From NCBI RefSeq assembly GCF_040676675.1, contig NZ_JBFAPK010000001.1, positions 558,001 through 622,000 on the forward strand: a DNA stretch of 64,000 nucleotides, read 5' to 3'. The position numbers and the translations under genes are program-made. Shown here in pieces: positions 26,275-34,388 of this stretch. Source of the DNA: JBFAPK01 sp040676675 (GTDB lineage Bacteria > Actinomycetota > Actinomycetes > Mycobacteriales > Micromonosporaceae). The notes below the pieces were generated by a model. That model saw only the letters and a list, made by a program, of their open reading frames with translations, was not told the origin of the DNA and did no database searches. The stretch's first letter is position 1; every line of letters begins with the position of its first letter.

Positions 26275-27888
26275 TCAGACCCGGGCCCGGGTCCCCGGCG
26301 CGCCCGCGACCGCCGTGGTCGGCCCGACCTCCGGGCAGCGGGCGCCGGGCGCGGGCAGCTCCAGCGAGACCAGGTACCGCTCGGCGGCCGAGGCCATGCA
26401 CGGGCTGACGTTGTAGATGCCGTGGCCGGAGCCCTCGTACGTCAGCAGGACGCCGCGGGTGCCGAGCTGCCGGGCCACATTGCTGGCCCAGTTGTATCCG
26501 CTCGCCGGGTCGTGCAGCGAGTTGACGAGCAGGAGCGGCCGGTCGGTATCCACCCGGAGCCGGTGCTGCGGGTTGTCGACCGGCGTCGGCGCGCCGAGGC
26601 AGGTCGTCATCGCCATCAGCGCCTGCGGGTAGCGGGTGTCCGGCGCGATACCGGCCATCCGGCGCAGGTGCTCGGCGTACTCCCGGTAGTCGCGCACCGG
26701 CAGCGCCCAGTCCTGGCAGAAGACCGCGAACGGGAACGGCGCGGTGGCCGTACCGTCCGAGGTGGACACTGCCGGCTCCCGCGCCCCCGTGACCGGTGCG
26801 GCCAGCGGCGCGGGACGGCCACCCGTGGCGAGCGCGGCCAGCGTCTCCGCCAGCTCCGCCCAGTCCGGGCCGTAGAAGGCGCGCTGGGCCAGCACGCTGA
26901 GCGTGTACGGGGTCAGCGCGACCGAGGGGCGCTTCGGGTCCGCCAGCTCGCCGCGTCCGGCCCGGGCCATCAGGTCGGCCCAGAGCCCGCGGACGTCCCG
27001 GCCGTGCAGGGCGCAGCTCGCGGTCGCCGTACACCAGGCCACGAACTGGTCGAACGAGTCCTGCGCCGTGGCGGCCTGGGTGTCCAGGAAGTCCCGGGTA
27101 GCGAGGCTGTGGTCCACCACGCTCTCCAGCAGCACGGCCCGGACCCGACCCGGGAACAGCTCGGCGTACTGCTCGCCGAGGAGCGTCCCGTACGAGCTGC
27201 CGTGGTAGGTGAGCCGGCGCTCGCCGAGCGCGGCCCGGACCGCGTCCAGGTCCCGCGCCATGCTGCCCGTGTCGACGTGGTCGAAGATCGGCCCGGTACG
27301 GGCCCGGCAGTCCTGCCGCAGCCGCCGGTTGTACGCCAGCGTCGCGTCGAAGTCGGCCTGGTCGCGCAGGAGCGGCGAGGGCTGCGCGGAGAGCAGCTCG
27401 GCGGAGCAGACGACGGGCTGGCTCCGCCCCACCCCGCGCGGGTCGAAGCTGACGATGTCGAACCGTCGGCGCAGCTCGTCGGTGAACCGCCCGATGCCGG
27501 TGACGACCCGGCTCACGCCGGAGTCGCCGGGGCCGCCCGGCCCGAACACCAGCGTGCCGACGCGCGCGGTCGGGTCGGTCGCGGTACGCCGCGCCAGGGC
27601 CAGGTCGAATCGCGGCCCGTCCGGCCGGTCCCAGTCCACCGGTAGCGAGAGCGTGCCGCACTCCGCGGTGGCGTCCTGCGGGCATGGGCTCCAGGCGATG
27701 CCCGCCGACGAACCGGGCCGGGCCGCCGCGCTCGGCGAGGCGGCGGCGACCGGGGCGAGCCCGGCCGCCGCGACCGTGGCCAGCGCCAGCGCGGCGAGCC
27801 GCCGTACCCGGCCGCGGTGCCGGGGGGTCGCGGCGCCGCGCGGCCGGTGGCCGGCGGTCGGTGGGATGGATTTGCCGCTGTACGGCAT
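26275..27888 (-). CDS. Secreted S33-family alpha/beta-hydrolase (tripeptidyl aminopeptidase-like)
   Basis: 537 residues. An Arg-rich start and a hydrophobic segment (about 31-50) form a signal peptide. The oxyanion region is GPGGPG (116-121), the nucleophile is S232 in GSSYG, the acid is likely the Asp in SLHDPASGYN, and the His lies in GSGHGIY. The C-terminal TAP-like domain with the conserved Cys residues is present. Relatives in Streptomyces remove tri- or dipeptides from exported proteins. AAAGGA lies nine bases before the ATG. The C-terminal tail is Pro/Ala-rich. Confidence 0.87.
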   Translation of the reverse strand: MPYSGKSIPPTAGHRPRGAATPRHRGRVRRLAALALATVAAAGLAPVAAASPSAAARPGSSAGIAWSPCPQDATAECGTLSLPVDWDRPDGPRFDLALARRTATDPTARVGTLVFGPGGPGDSGVSRVVTGIGRFTDELRRRFDIVSFDPRGVGRSQPVVCSAELLSAQPSPLLRDQADFDATLAYNRRLRQDCRARTGPIFDHVDTGSMARDLDAVRAALGERRLTYHGSSYGTLLGEQYAELFPGRVRAVLLESVVDHSLATRDFLDTQAATAQDSFDQFVAWCTATASCALHGRDVRGLWADLMARAGRGELADPKRPSVALTPYTLSVLAQRAFYGPDWAELAETLAALATGGRPAPLAAPVTGAREPAVSTSDGTATAPFPFAVFCQDWALPVRDYREYAEHLRRMAGIAPDTRYPQALMAMTTCLGAPTPVDNPQHRLRVDTDRPLLLVNSLHDPASGYNWASNVARQLGTRGVLLTYEGSGHGIYNVSPCMASAAERYLVSLELPAPGARCPEVGPTTAVAGAPGTRARV

Positions 27889-28004
27889 GGGGTGTTGTCC
27901 TTTCGATGAAGGAGCGATGACGAGAAGCGCCCCTACGGGGGCGAGGTGCTCTTTCACACCCGGGCCGTCGAGTTGCCGCTCGGCGGCCCGGGGCCTGGTC
28001 CGGA

Positions 28005-28274
28005 CTACTCGACCTCCTGCAGGACGCGCTCCAGCTTGGCCATGCGCGCCTCCATCGAGACGAGCCGGTCGCCGAGTTCCGCCAGTTGCCGCGCGGTCTC
28101 CTGCTGGCCGTTCGCCGCGTTCTCGGCGAGCTGCTGGTACGCCTGCTCGCGCGCCAGCAGGGCCTTCGCCCGCCAGGTCCGGGCGATCTGCACGATGGTC
28201 ACCGCGATCACGGTCGTCAGCAGGGTGAAGATTCCCACCGCGCCCACCACCTCGGTCAGTTCGTGCCCGTCCAT
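28005..28274 (-). CDS. Small single-pass membrane protein with coiled coil
   Basis: 89 residues. A hydrophobic helix at about 9-31 is followed by a charged coiled coil to the C-terminal end, with heptad-like spacing in LAELGDRLVSMEARMAKLER. No family is recognised. Its ATG overlaps the stop of the upstream wHTH gene by one base (TGATG), so the two are translated together. This pairing suggests a membrane partner or sensor for the regulator, by inference only. Confidence 0.72.
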   Translation of the reverse strand: MDGHELTEVVGAVGIFTLLTTVIAVTIVQIARTWRAKALLAREQAYQQLAENAANGQQETARQLAELGDRLVSMEARMAKLERVLQEVE

Positions 28275-28636
28275 CAGCGCTCACCCTCCTCGGCGTCCCG
28301 CTCGTCGATCCGCTCGTCGACCCGCGGGAGGGTCAGCGTCCGCGCCGCCGTGGCGATCGCCTCGGGCGTGAGCGCGAACGCGAAGTCGTTCACCTCGTAG
28401 AACTTCATGGCCTTCCCGTCCTCCGACAACTCCAGCTGCGCCGACACCAGACCGGCCGTCTCCAGCTTCCGCAGGTGGACCTGCAGCAGCGCGCGGCTGA
28501 TGCGCAGCTCGCGAGCCAGCCGGCTCACGTAGTTGCGCTCGCGCGCCAGCGCGGCGACGACCCGTAGGCGGTGCGGGTTGGCCAGGGTGGAGAGCACCCG
28601 GACCAGATCGTCCCCGGTCGGCGGAGGGACGCTCAT
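28274..28636 (-). CDS. ArsR/winged-helix transcriptional regulator
   Basis: 120 residues. Winged-helix fold: ALANPHRLRVVAALARE (about 18-34), then RELRISRALLQVHLRKLETAGLV as the recognition helix region and a wing after it. No cysteine metal site is visible, so this is not a metal sensor of the SmtB type. ATG 28636 is preferred; upstream sequence runs into the divergent ogt promoter. An inverted repeat ACCTGC...GCAGGT lies eight bases upstream and could be its operator. It is followed directly by the small membrane-protein gene. Confidence 0.83.
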   Translation of the reverse strand: MSVPPPTGDDLVRVLSTLANPHRLRVVAALARERNYVSRLARELRISRALLQVHLRKLETAGLVSAQLELSEDGKAMKFYEVNDFAFALTPEAIATAARTLTLPRVDERIDERDAEEGER

Positions 28637-28643
28637 CCTGAAA

Positions 28644-28673
28644 ACCTGCACATGCAAAGAGAAGTTAGCAGGT
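28644..28673. promoter_or_regulatory. Inverted repeat between wHTH gene and ogt (possible operator)
   Basis: ACCTGC (28644-28649) and GCAGGT (28668-28673) form a 6-base inverted repeat with 18 bases between. It lies in the 82-base divergent region and covers where the minus-strand promoter should be. Confidence 0.45.
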
Positions 28674-28706
28674 GCCAGAAGGAATTGCGAAGTCGGTGGG
28701 CCGCGA

Positions 28707-28718
28707 CATAATGGCCGG
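28707..28718 (+). promoter_or_regulatory. Leaderless -10 element for ogt
   Basis: CATAAT at 28707-28712, one base from TATAAT, with six bases to the ATG and no Shine-Dalgarno. Confidence 0.6.
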
Positions 28719-29207
28719 ATGCGCTGGACCGTGCTCGACTCGCCGATCGGCGAGCTGTCCGTGGTCGCCGACGAGCGGGGCATCTGCGGGGTGCGCTTCG
28801 GCCGGGTCGAGGGGGTCGAGCTGATCGCGGCGGAGACCGCCGACGAGCGGCTCCGGACCGTTCTCGCCGAGCTGCGCGCCTACTTCGCCGGGGAGCTGAC
28901 CGAGTTCACCGTGCCGCTGTCGGTGCGGCAGGGGTCGGAGTTCGAGCGGGCCGTCTGGCGCGAGATGTCGCGGATCCCGTACGGCGAGATGCGGACGTAC
29001 GGGGAGGTCGCCACGATCCTCGGCGACCCGGGAGCGGCACGCGCGGTCGGCGTGGCCTGCAACCGCAATCCGATACCGGTGATCGTGCCGTGCCATCGGA
29101 TCGTGGGCGCCGGCGGAAAACTGGTCGGCTTCGGCGGCGGCCTGCCACGCAAGCGGCAGCTGCTGGAGCTGGAGGCCCGCGTCTCGTTCGCCAGCGCCTG
29201 GAGCTGA
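28719..29207 (+). CDS. ogt: Methylated-DNA-protein-cysteine methyltransferase
   Basis: 162 residues. It repairs O6-alkylguanine by transferring the alkyl group to its own cysteine. The active-site motif IVPCHRIVG is at 122-130 (C125), preceded by the helix-turn-helix region EFERAVWREMSRIPYGEMRTYG, and GFGGGLPRKR follows. Single-domain Ogt-type length. ATG 28719 fits a leaderless promoter; the longer in-frame extension overlaps the divergent regulator and is rejected. Confidence 0.94.
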   Translation: MRWTVLDSPIGELSVVADERGICGVRFGRVEGVELIAAETADERLRTVLAELRAYFAGELTEFTVPLSVRQGSEFERAVWREMSRIPYGEMRTYGEVATILGDPGAARAVGVACNRNPIPVIVPCHRIVGAGGKLVGFGGGLPRKRQLLELEARVSFASAWS

Positions 29208-29326
29208 GCCGCGGCGGACCCGCCGAGCCGGGGCCGGGCGCTGACGGGTGGGGAACCGGTCAGCCGGGGCCGGGCGCTAAGCGGTGGCGAACCGGTCAGC
29301 GGGTGGTCGTCCGCGCGCGGCGCGGG

Positions 29327-30232
29327 TCAGCCGGTCGACACGTGCCGGATGAACTCGCCGACGAAGGGGCCGCGCCGGCCGGCCGGCCAGATGGCGCGCA
29401 GCTCCCGGCCCAGGTCCAGCCCGGCGACCGGCACCCGCACCAGGGTGCCGTCGCGCAGCTCGTCCTGCACGGCGAGGCGGCTGACCACCGTGGCGCCCAG
29501 CCCGGCCCGTACCGCCGCCTTCAACGCCTCGGTCGAGGTCATCACGCCGTACGGCTCCGCGACCGGGTGTCCGGCCCGCGCCGCCGCCTCCTCGTACGTC
29601 CGCCGGGTGCCGGATTCGCGTTCGCGCAGCAGGAGCGGGGTGCCGGCGAGCGTCGAGGCGGGCAGCGGATCGCTCGGCCCGGCCCACGGGTGTCCCGGCG
29701 CGACCACGACGACCAACTCGTCGCGGCCGATGCGGCGGCTCTGCAGGCCGGCGAAGACCCCCGGCCCCTCGACGAAACCGATGTCCGCTCCGCCGGCGCG
29801 TACCGCCGCCACCACCTCCTCGCTGTTCGCCACGGTGAGCCGGACCGCCACGTCGGGGTGGACCGCTCCGAAGCCGGCCACCCGCACCGGCAACACGTAC
29901 TCGGCGTTGGTGTAGCTGGCCGCCACCCGCACCAGGCTCCGCGCGCCGGCCTGCACCGCCTCGGCCTCGGCCGCCAGCCGGTCCAGCGCGGCGAGCACCT
30001 CGCGGGCCGGCCCGAGCAGCCGCTCGCCCTCCCGACTGGGCCGGGAACCGCGCGGACCCCGGTGCAGCAGCGCCACGCCGAGCCGGCGCTCCAGCCGGGC
30101 GATCGCCTGGCTGGCCGAGGGCTGCGTGATCCGGTGGCGACGCGCCGCGGCGGAGAGGCTGCCCAACTCGACCACGTCGACGAAGAGGCCGAGAGCCGGC
30201 AGGTCACCGGGGAGAAGCTGACGGTCGGACAT
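29327..30232 (-). CDS. LysR-family transcriptional regulator
   Basis: 301 residues. N-terminal winged helix (about 11-70) with LGSLSAAARRHRITQPSASQ, the typical LysR recognition helix, followed by a periplasmic-binding-protein-like sensor domain (about 95-300). The ligand is unknown. The gene is divergent from a YeiH-type transporter, and in other bacteria YeiE/CysB-like LysR proteins control such genes. The start codon and the -10 TAGGCT both fall inside a perfect LysR-type palindrome, which points to autoregulation. Confidence 0.92.
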   Translation of the reverse strand: MSDRQLLPGDLPALGLFVDVVELGSLSAAARRHRITQPSASQAIARLERRLGVALLHRGPRGSRPSREGERLLGPAREVLAALDRLAAEAEAVQAGARSLVRVAASYTNAEYVLPVRVAGFGAVHPDVAVRLTVANSEEVVAAVRAGGADIGFVEGPGVFAGLQSRRIGRDELVVVVAPGHPWAGPSDPLPASTLAGTPLLLRERESGTRRTYEEAAARAGHPVAEPYGVMTSTEALKAAVRAGLGATVVSRLAVQDELRDGTLVRVPVAGLDLGRELRAIWPAGRRGPFVGEFIRHVSTG

Positions 30233-30246
30233 AGGTAAAGCCTATG
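30230..30246. promoter_or_regulatory. LysR-type operator covering the LysR promoter and start codon
   Basis: CATAGG-TAAAG-CCTATG is a perfect 6-base inverted repeat with a 5-base centre. Its inner part has the T-N11-A spacing (T 30232, A 30244) of LysR boxes. On the minus strand it contains TAGGCT and, six bases on, the ATG of the regulator. A second palindrome, ATGGGCCCAT, follows at 30244-30253. Confidence 0.65.
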
Positions 30247-30302
30247 GGCCCATCTTGGTTTCGCCACTACCCGGGTCGTGCCGGCCGGCCAAGACTTGCC
30301 GC

Positions 30303-31538
30303 ATGACGAAGCAGGTCGCGGGCCCGGAGGAACCGGTCGTGTACCCCGCGCCGGTGCCGGCGCGCGCGTCCGGGTCCACGGGTACCGAAGACCGGCCGGA
30401 GCGCGGCCAGCACCCGCCGGGCGCGGCGGACGGGCCGCCCGGTCGCCGGCCGGACGGGCCGCTGTCCGGGCCGTGGCGGCTGCTGCCCGGACTCGGCGTC
30501 GCGGGGCTGATCGGCGGCGTGGCGACCGTCGCCGGCCGGCTCGTCCCGGTGCTCGGTGCGCCGGTCTTCGCCGTGCTCCTGGGCGCGGTGGTGCGGGCCC
30601 TGCTCGACCGGACCGGCGGGGCCGGGTCGCGGGCCGGATGCGCACCGGGCCGGACCGGGGGCGCGGACCCGTACCGCGTCGATGCGCGTCGGACCGACCC
30701 CGACGGGCTGCGGGCCGGGGCGGGCTTCGCCGGGCGGTACCTGTTGCAGGCGGCCGTCGTGCTGCTCGGTACCGGGCTCTCGGTCCGTACGGTCCTGCGG
30801 GTCGGGGCCGCCTCGCTGCCGGTGATGCTCGGCACGCTCGCCCTCTGCCTGGTCGCGGCCGTGCTTCTCGGCCGGCTGCTGCGCGTACCCGATCCGCTGC
30901 GCACGCTCGTCGGCGCCGGCACGGGCATCTGCGGGGCCTCCGCCATCGCGGCGCTGAGCCCGGTCGTCCTGGCCGGCGAGGCGGCGGTGGCGTACGCGCT
31001 CTCGACGATCGTGGTCTACAACATCGTCGCCGTCGTCGCCCTGCCGCCGCTGGGTCACCTGCTCGGCCTCAGCCAGCACGCCTTCGGGCTCTGGGCCGGT
31101 ACCGCCGTGAACGACACCTCCAGCGTGGTCGCGGCCGGCTACGCGTACGGCGCAGAGGCCGGCCGGTACGCCGTCACGGTCAAGCTGACCCGCGCACTCA
31201 TGATCATTCCGGTGGTGCTCGGGGTGGCGGGGCTGCGGTACCGCCGGTCCGCGACGCCGGCGAACCGGCCCGCCCTGTGGCGACTGGTACCCCCGTTCCT
31301 CCCGCTGTTCCTGCTCGCGGCGGCGGCCGGATCGGCCGGCCTGGTGCCGCCGTCGTGGGGCGCCGGCCTGGCGCTCCTGGCGGGGTACCTGGTCGCGACG
31401 GCGCTGGCCGGCATCGGGCTGGGCGTACGGCCCCGGGAACTGCGCCGGGCCGGCCTGCGCCCACTCGCCCTCGGCGGACTGCTCTCGGTGCTGGTGGCGA
31501 CCGGGAGCCTCGCGTTGCAGGCACTCCTCACGCCCTAG
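30303..31538 (+). CDS. YeiH-type (UPF0324/PSE family) putative anion exporter
   Basis: 411 residues. After a ~65-residue Pro/Arg-rich N terminus come about ten to eleven hydrophobic segments. Family landmarks are LLGTGLS near residue 165, GAGTGICGASAIAALSPV in the middle, and GTAVNDTSSVVAAGYAYG further on. Members are membrane proteins annotated as putative sulfate/sulfite exporters; the substrate is unproven. The ~35-residue Gly/Arg/Asp-rich insert between the first helices is not usual. Control by the divergent LysR gene is likely. Confidence 0.88.
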   Translation: MTKQVAGPEEPVVYPAPVPARASGSTGTEDRPERGQHPPGAADGPPGRRPDGPLSGPWRLLPGLGVAGLIGGVATVAGRLVPVLGAPVFAVLLGAVVRALLDRTGGAGSRAGCAPGRTGGADPYRVDARRTDPDGLRAGAGFAGRYLLQAAVVLLGTGLSVRTVLRVGAASLPVMLGTLALCLVAAVLLGRLLRVPDPLRTLVGAGTGICGASAIAALSPVVLAGEAAVAYALSTIVVYNIVAVVALPPLGHLLGLSQHAFGLWAGTAVNDTSSVVAAGYAYGAEAGRYAVTVKLTRALMIIPVVLGVAGLRYRRSATPANRPALWRLVPPFLPLFLLAAAAGSAGLVPPSWGAGLALLAGYLVATALAGIGLGVRPRELRRAGLRPLALGGLLSVLVATGSLALQALLTP

Positions 31539-31644
31539 CCGGCCGCCGCGCGACCCGGTCCCGTGGCGGCCGTCGCGGCGTCCTCCGGGGTCGGCGGCGG
31601 GCACTCGTCCTGCGCCGGCCCGTGCGGCGGTGCCGGGGAAGGGA

Positions 31645-31678
31645 ACAGGGCCGCACCCTGGCGGGGGTGCGGCCCTGT
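31645..31678. terminator. Terminator hairpin between the YeiH-type gene and ino1
   Basis: A perfect 14-base stem (ACAGGGCCGCACCC with its complement) and 6-base loop, located between the convergent ends of the YeiH-type gene and ino1. No clear T-tract; probably serves both directions. Confidence 0.75.
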
Positions 31679-31780
31679 CGGCCGGTGGGCGCCTCGCCGC
31701 GTGAGCGGGGCGCGCGGGGCCTACGGTACGGAGCCCTGGCAAGCGCGTGGGCACCCGGTCGGGGCCGGAGCGGAGCCTCC

Positions 31781-32860
31781 TTACCGCTCGACCCGGCCGG
31801 CGATGAAGTCCTCGACGGCCTGGTGGGCGTCGTGGTCGGCGTACTGCTCCGGCGGCGACTTCATGAAGTAGGACGAGGCGGAGAGGATCGGCCCGCCGAT
31901 GCCCCGGTCCAGCGCGATCTTCGCGGCGCGGACGGCGTCGATGATGACGCCGGCCGAGTTGGGCGAGTCCCACACCTCGAGCTTCAGCTCGGCGTTGAGC
32001 GGTACGTCGCCGAAGGAGCGACCCTCCAGGCGGATGTAGGCCCACTTGCGGTCGTCGAGCCACGGCACGTGGTCGGACGGGCCGATGTGCACGTCGCTCT
32101 TGACCATCTCGTGCGGGATCTGGGACGTCACCGACTGGGTCTTGGAGATCTTCTTCGAGACCAGCCGGGTGCGCTCCAGCATGTTCATGAAGTCCATGTT
32201 CCCGCCGAAGTTGAGCTGGTACGTGCGCAGCAGCTCGACGCCGCGGTCCTCGAAGAGCTTGGCCAGCGCGCGGTGCACGATCGTCGCGCCGACCTGGCTC
32301 TTGATGTCGTCCCCGACGATCGGCAGGCCGGCGTCGGTGAACTTCTGCGCCCAGACCGGGTCGGAGGCGATGAAGACGGGGAGCGCGTTGACGAAGGCGC
32401 AGCCGGCGTCGATCGCGGCCTGCGCGTAGAACTTGTCCGCCTCCTCGGAGCCGACCGGCAGGTACGAGACGACGACGTCGACCTGCGCGTCGCGCAGCGC
32501 CTGGGCCACGTCGACGGGGGACTGGTCGGACTCCTCGACGATCTCGCGGTAGTACTGGCCGAGGCCGTCCAGGGTCGGGCCGCGCTGCACGAGCACGCCC
32601 GTGGGCGGTACGTCGGCGAGCTTGATGGTGTTGTTCTCGCTGGCGAGGATCGCCTCGGCCAGGTCCATGCCGACCTTCTTGGCGTCCACGTCGAACGCCG
32701 CGACGAACTGCACGTCGGAGACGTGGTAGTCGCCGAACTTGACGTGCATCAGACCCGGGACGCGGTCGTGGGGGTCGGCATTGCGGTAGTACTCCACGCC
32801 CTGTACCAGGGACGAGGCGCAGTTTCCGACACCGACGATGGCGACGCGGACGGAGCCCAT
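31781..32860 (-). CDS. ino1: Inositol-3-phosphate synthase
   Basis: 359 residues, the short actinobacterial form. It converts glucose 6-phosphate to inositol 3-phosphate, the first step to phosphatidylinositol and mycothiol. NAD-binding IVGVGNCASSLVQG (about 8-21), VNALPVFIASDP, GDDIKSQVGATIVHR and NFGGNMDFMNM are all family landmarks. ATG 32860 has AAAGGAGG eight bases upstream. The PadR gene ends 23 bases upstream, so both form an operon, and the PadR operator at 33571 should control it. Confidence 0.96.
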   Translation of the reverse strand: MGSVRVAIVGVGNCASSLVQGVEYYRNADPHDRVPGLMHVKFGDYHVSDVQFVAAFDVDAKKVGMDLAEAILASENNTIKLADVPPTGVLVQRGPTLDGLGQYYREIVEESDQSPVDVAQALRDAQVDVVVSYLPVGSEEADKFYAQAAIDAGCAFVNALPVFIASDPVWAQKFTDAGLPIVGDDIKSQVGATIVHRALAKLFEDRGVELLRTYQLNFGGNMDFMNMLERTRLVSKKISKTQSVTSQIPHEMVKSDVHIGPSDHVPWLDDRKWAYIRLEGRSFGDVPLNAELKLEVWDSPNSAGVIIDAVRAAKIALDRGIGGPILSASSYFMKSPPEQYADHDAHQAVEDFIAGRVER

Positions 32861-32883
32861 CGCGTTTGCCTCCTTTGTGTTCT

Positions 32884-33528
32884 TCACGGCCGCTCCGGCT
32901 CTTCCGCCGGTCGCGGGTGGTCTTCTTCTTTTTCTTCTCGTGTTTCCTGCCCGGTGCCCCGCTGCGGCATCGCCGGGGGCCGGCCGGATCGCTCGTTCGC
33001 GATGAGTTCCTCCAGCCAGCGGACCTCGCGCTCGCAGGCGTCGAGTCCGTGGCGCTGCAGTTCGAGCGTGTAGGCGTCGAGCCGCTCGGCCGCGCGGCTC
33101 AGGACGTCGCGCAGGCCCTCGCGCCGCTCTTCGATCTTGCGGCGTCGACCTTCCAGGATCCGCAGGCGCGTCGCCTGGTCGGTACGGGCGAAGAACGCGA
33201 AGTGCACGCCGAATCCGGTGTCCTCATAGGTCTCCGGGCCGGCCTGCGCGATCAGCTCGGCGAAGCGTTCCTTACCCTCTGCTGTGATCTTGTATACGAT
33301 GCGCCCCCGCCGGCTGGTGAGCGCGGGCACCGGCTCGGTTGCGGTGGCCGGGGTCTCGGTGGCTTCCGTGATCCAGCCCGCCGCCTGGAGTCGTCGCAGC
33401 GTCGGATAGAGCGAGCCGTAGCTGATCGCCGCGCGGATCGCACCCAACTTCGCCGCGAGTTCTTTGCGCAGTTCGTAGCCGTGCATCGCGGACTCCTGAA
33501 GGAGTCCGAGGACGGCGAGTTCGAGCAC
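32884..33528 (-). CDS. PadR-family transcriptional regulator
   Basis: 214 residues. N-terminal winged helix with LELAVLGLLQESAMHGYELRKEL and SYGSLYPTLRRLQAAGWI, which are diagnostic of PadR, then a Vir_act_alpha_C helical domain (about 115-190) and an acidic/basic tail. A ~20-residue insertion (Ala/Thr/Pro-rich) sits in the wing. GTG 33528 is chosen since PadR proteins start with (M/V)LELAVLG and GGGAG precedes it. A perfect palindrome lies 43 bases upstream. Likely represses itself and ino1. Confidence 0.92.
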   Translation of the reverse strand: MLELAVLGLLQESAMHGYELRKELAAKLGAIRAAISYGSLYPTLRRLQAAGWITEATETPATATEPVPALTSRRGRIVYKITAEGKERFAELIAQAGPETYEDTGFGVHFAFFARTDQATRLRILEGRRRKIEERREGLRDVLSRAAERLDAYTLELQRHGLDACEREVRWLEELIANERSGRPPAMPQRGTGQETREEKEEDHPRPAEEPERP

Positions 33529-33570
33529 CGCTCTCCCTTCCACGCCTTCGCTCGCAGGCTATCAACGCTC

Positions 33571-33593
33571 CGATGTATCGGACCGATACATCG
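33571..33593. promoter_or_regulatory. PadR operator palindrome
   Basis: CGATGTATCGG and CCGATACATCG (11-base arms) flank a single A. The ATGT...ACAT outer bases match the pattern of known PadR operators. It lies upstream of the PadR-ino1 operon. Confidence 0.8.
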
Positions 33594-33689
33594 CACGTTA
33601 GACGCCAGGTGGCGTGCGAGCAAACCCCTAATTTTGCGCAGGTAAAGTCACGCTGAGTAGCGGAAGTCGCCTCTCCGGGCCGAACCGCG

Positions 33690-33702
33690 TACCCTTTCCC
33701 GC
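33690..33702 (+). promoter_or_regulatory. Leaderless -10 element for the DUF5318-type gene
   Basis: TACCCT at 33690-33695 with seven bases to the ATG and no Shine-Dalgarno. Confidence 0.55.
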
Positions 33703-34194
33703 ATGCGTACGCAGCGCCAGGTCGTCGACTACTCGCTACAGAAGCGAGCGCTGCTACGTGAGGTCTTCTCGGGTCGGGTGGGCACGTACGAGGTCTGTGA
33801 CGCCTCGCCCTACCTGAAGAATGCGGCGCGGTTCCACGGTGAGCCGACAGAGGAGCGCTGCCCTATCTGCCGTCGCGAGAACCTCACCCATGTGCACTAC
33901 ATCTACGGCGATGAACTCAAGCAGTCGGCCGGTCAGGCGCGGACGCTCGCGGAGCTGCCCGTGCTGGCGATGACGCTGCGTGAGTTCCAGGTCTTTGTGG
34001 TGGAGGTGTGCCGCAGCTGCGACTGGAACCATCTCGTCGAGCAGTTCCTACTCGGGCGTGACGGGCTCGCGGGCGGTACGGACGACGGCTCGTCCGCCGA
34101 CGCGGCCGCCGCGGCGGGTCCGGGCACGGCGGGTACCGGCGGCTCGGGGCGCGGCGCTTCGGCGACGAGGCGAAGGCGCGAGGCTCGACGGTGA
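33703..34194 (+). CDS. Zinc-ribbon-like protein, DUF5318 type
   Basis: 163 residues. Four cysteines in two pairs, CPIC (53-56) and CRSC (103-106), form a probable zinc ribbon around a conserved core (HVHYIYGDELKQSAGQ, LREFQVFVVEVC). Residues 120-163 are a Gly/Ala/Ser tail ending in a basic cluster. The same gene stands between PadR/ino1 and ponA in other actinobacteria (Rv0049 in M. tuberculosis). Its biochemical role is not known; the neighbourhood suggests envelope synthesis. Confidence 0.82.
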   Translation: MRTQRQVVDYSLQKRALLREVFSGRVGTYEVCDASPYLKNAARFHGEPTEERCPICRRENLTHVHYIYGDELKQSAGQARTLAELPVLAMTLREFQVFVVEVCRSCDWNHLVEQFLLGRDGLAGGTDDGSSADAAAAAGPGTAGTGGSGRGASATRRRREARR

Positions 34195-34388
34195 TCGTGG
34201 CCCACCCGGTCCGGGAAGTGTCCCGACAACGACCGGGCGGGTGGCACGACACAAACCGGATAAGTCCGGTTATTTCTGATGTGGCTGTCCCCGGCCGGTG
34301 GATCCGGTCGGGTGCTCGGCATGGCATGGCTCACGGCAACCCGGTGCGGGCGCTCGACCGCCCCACCGCGACCGGCAGGGTGTGACGA

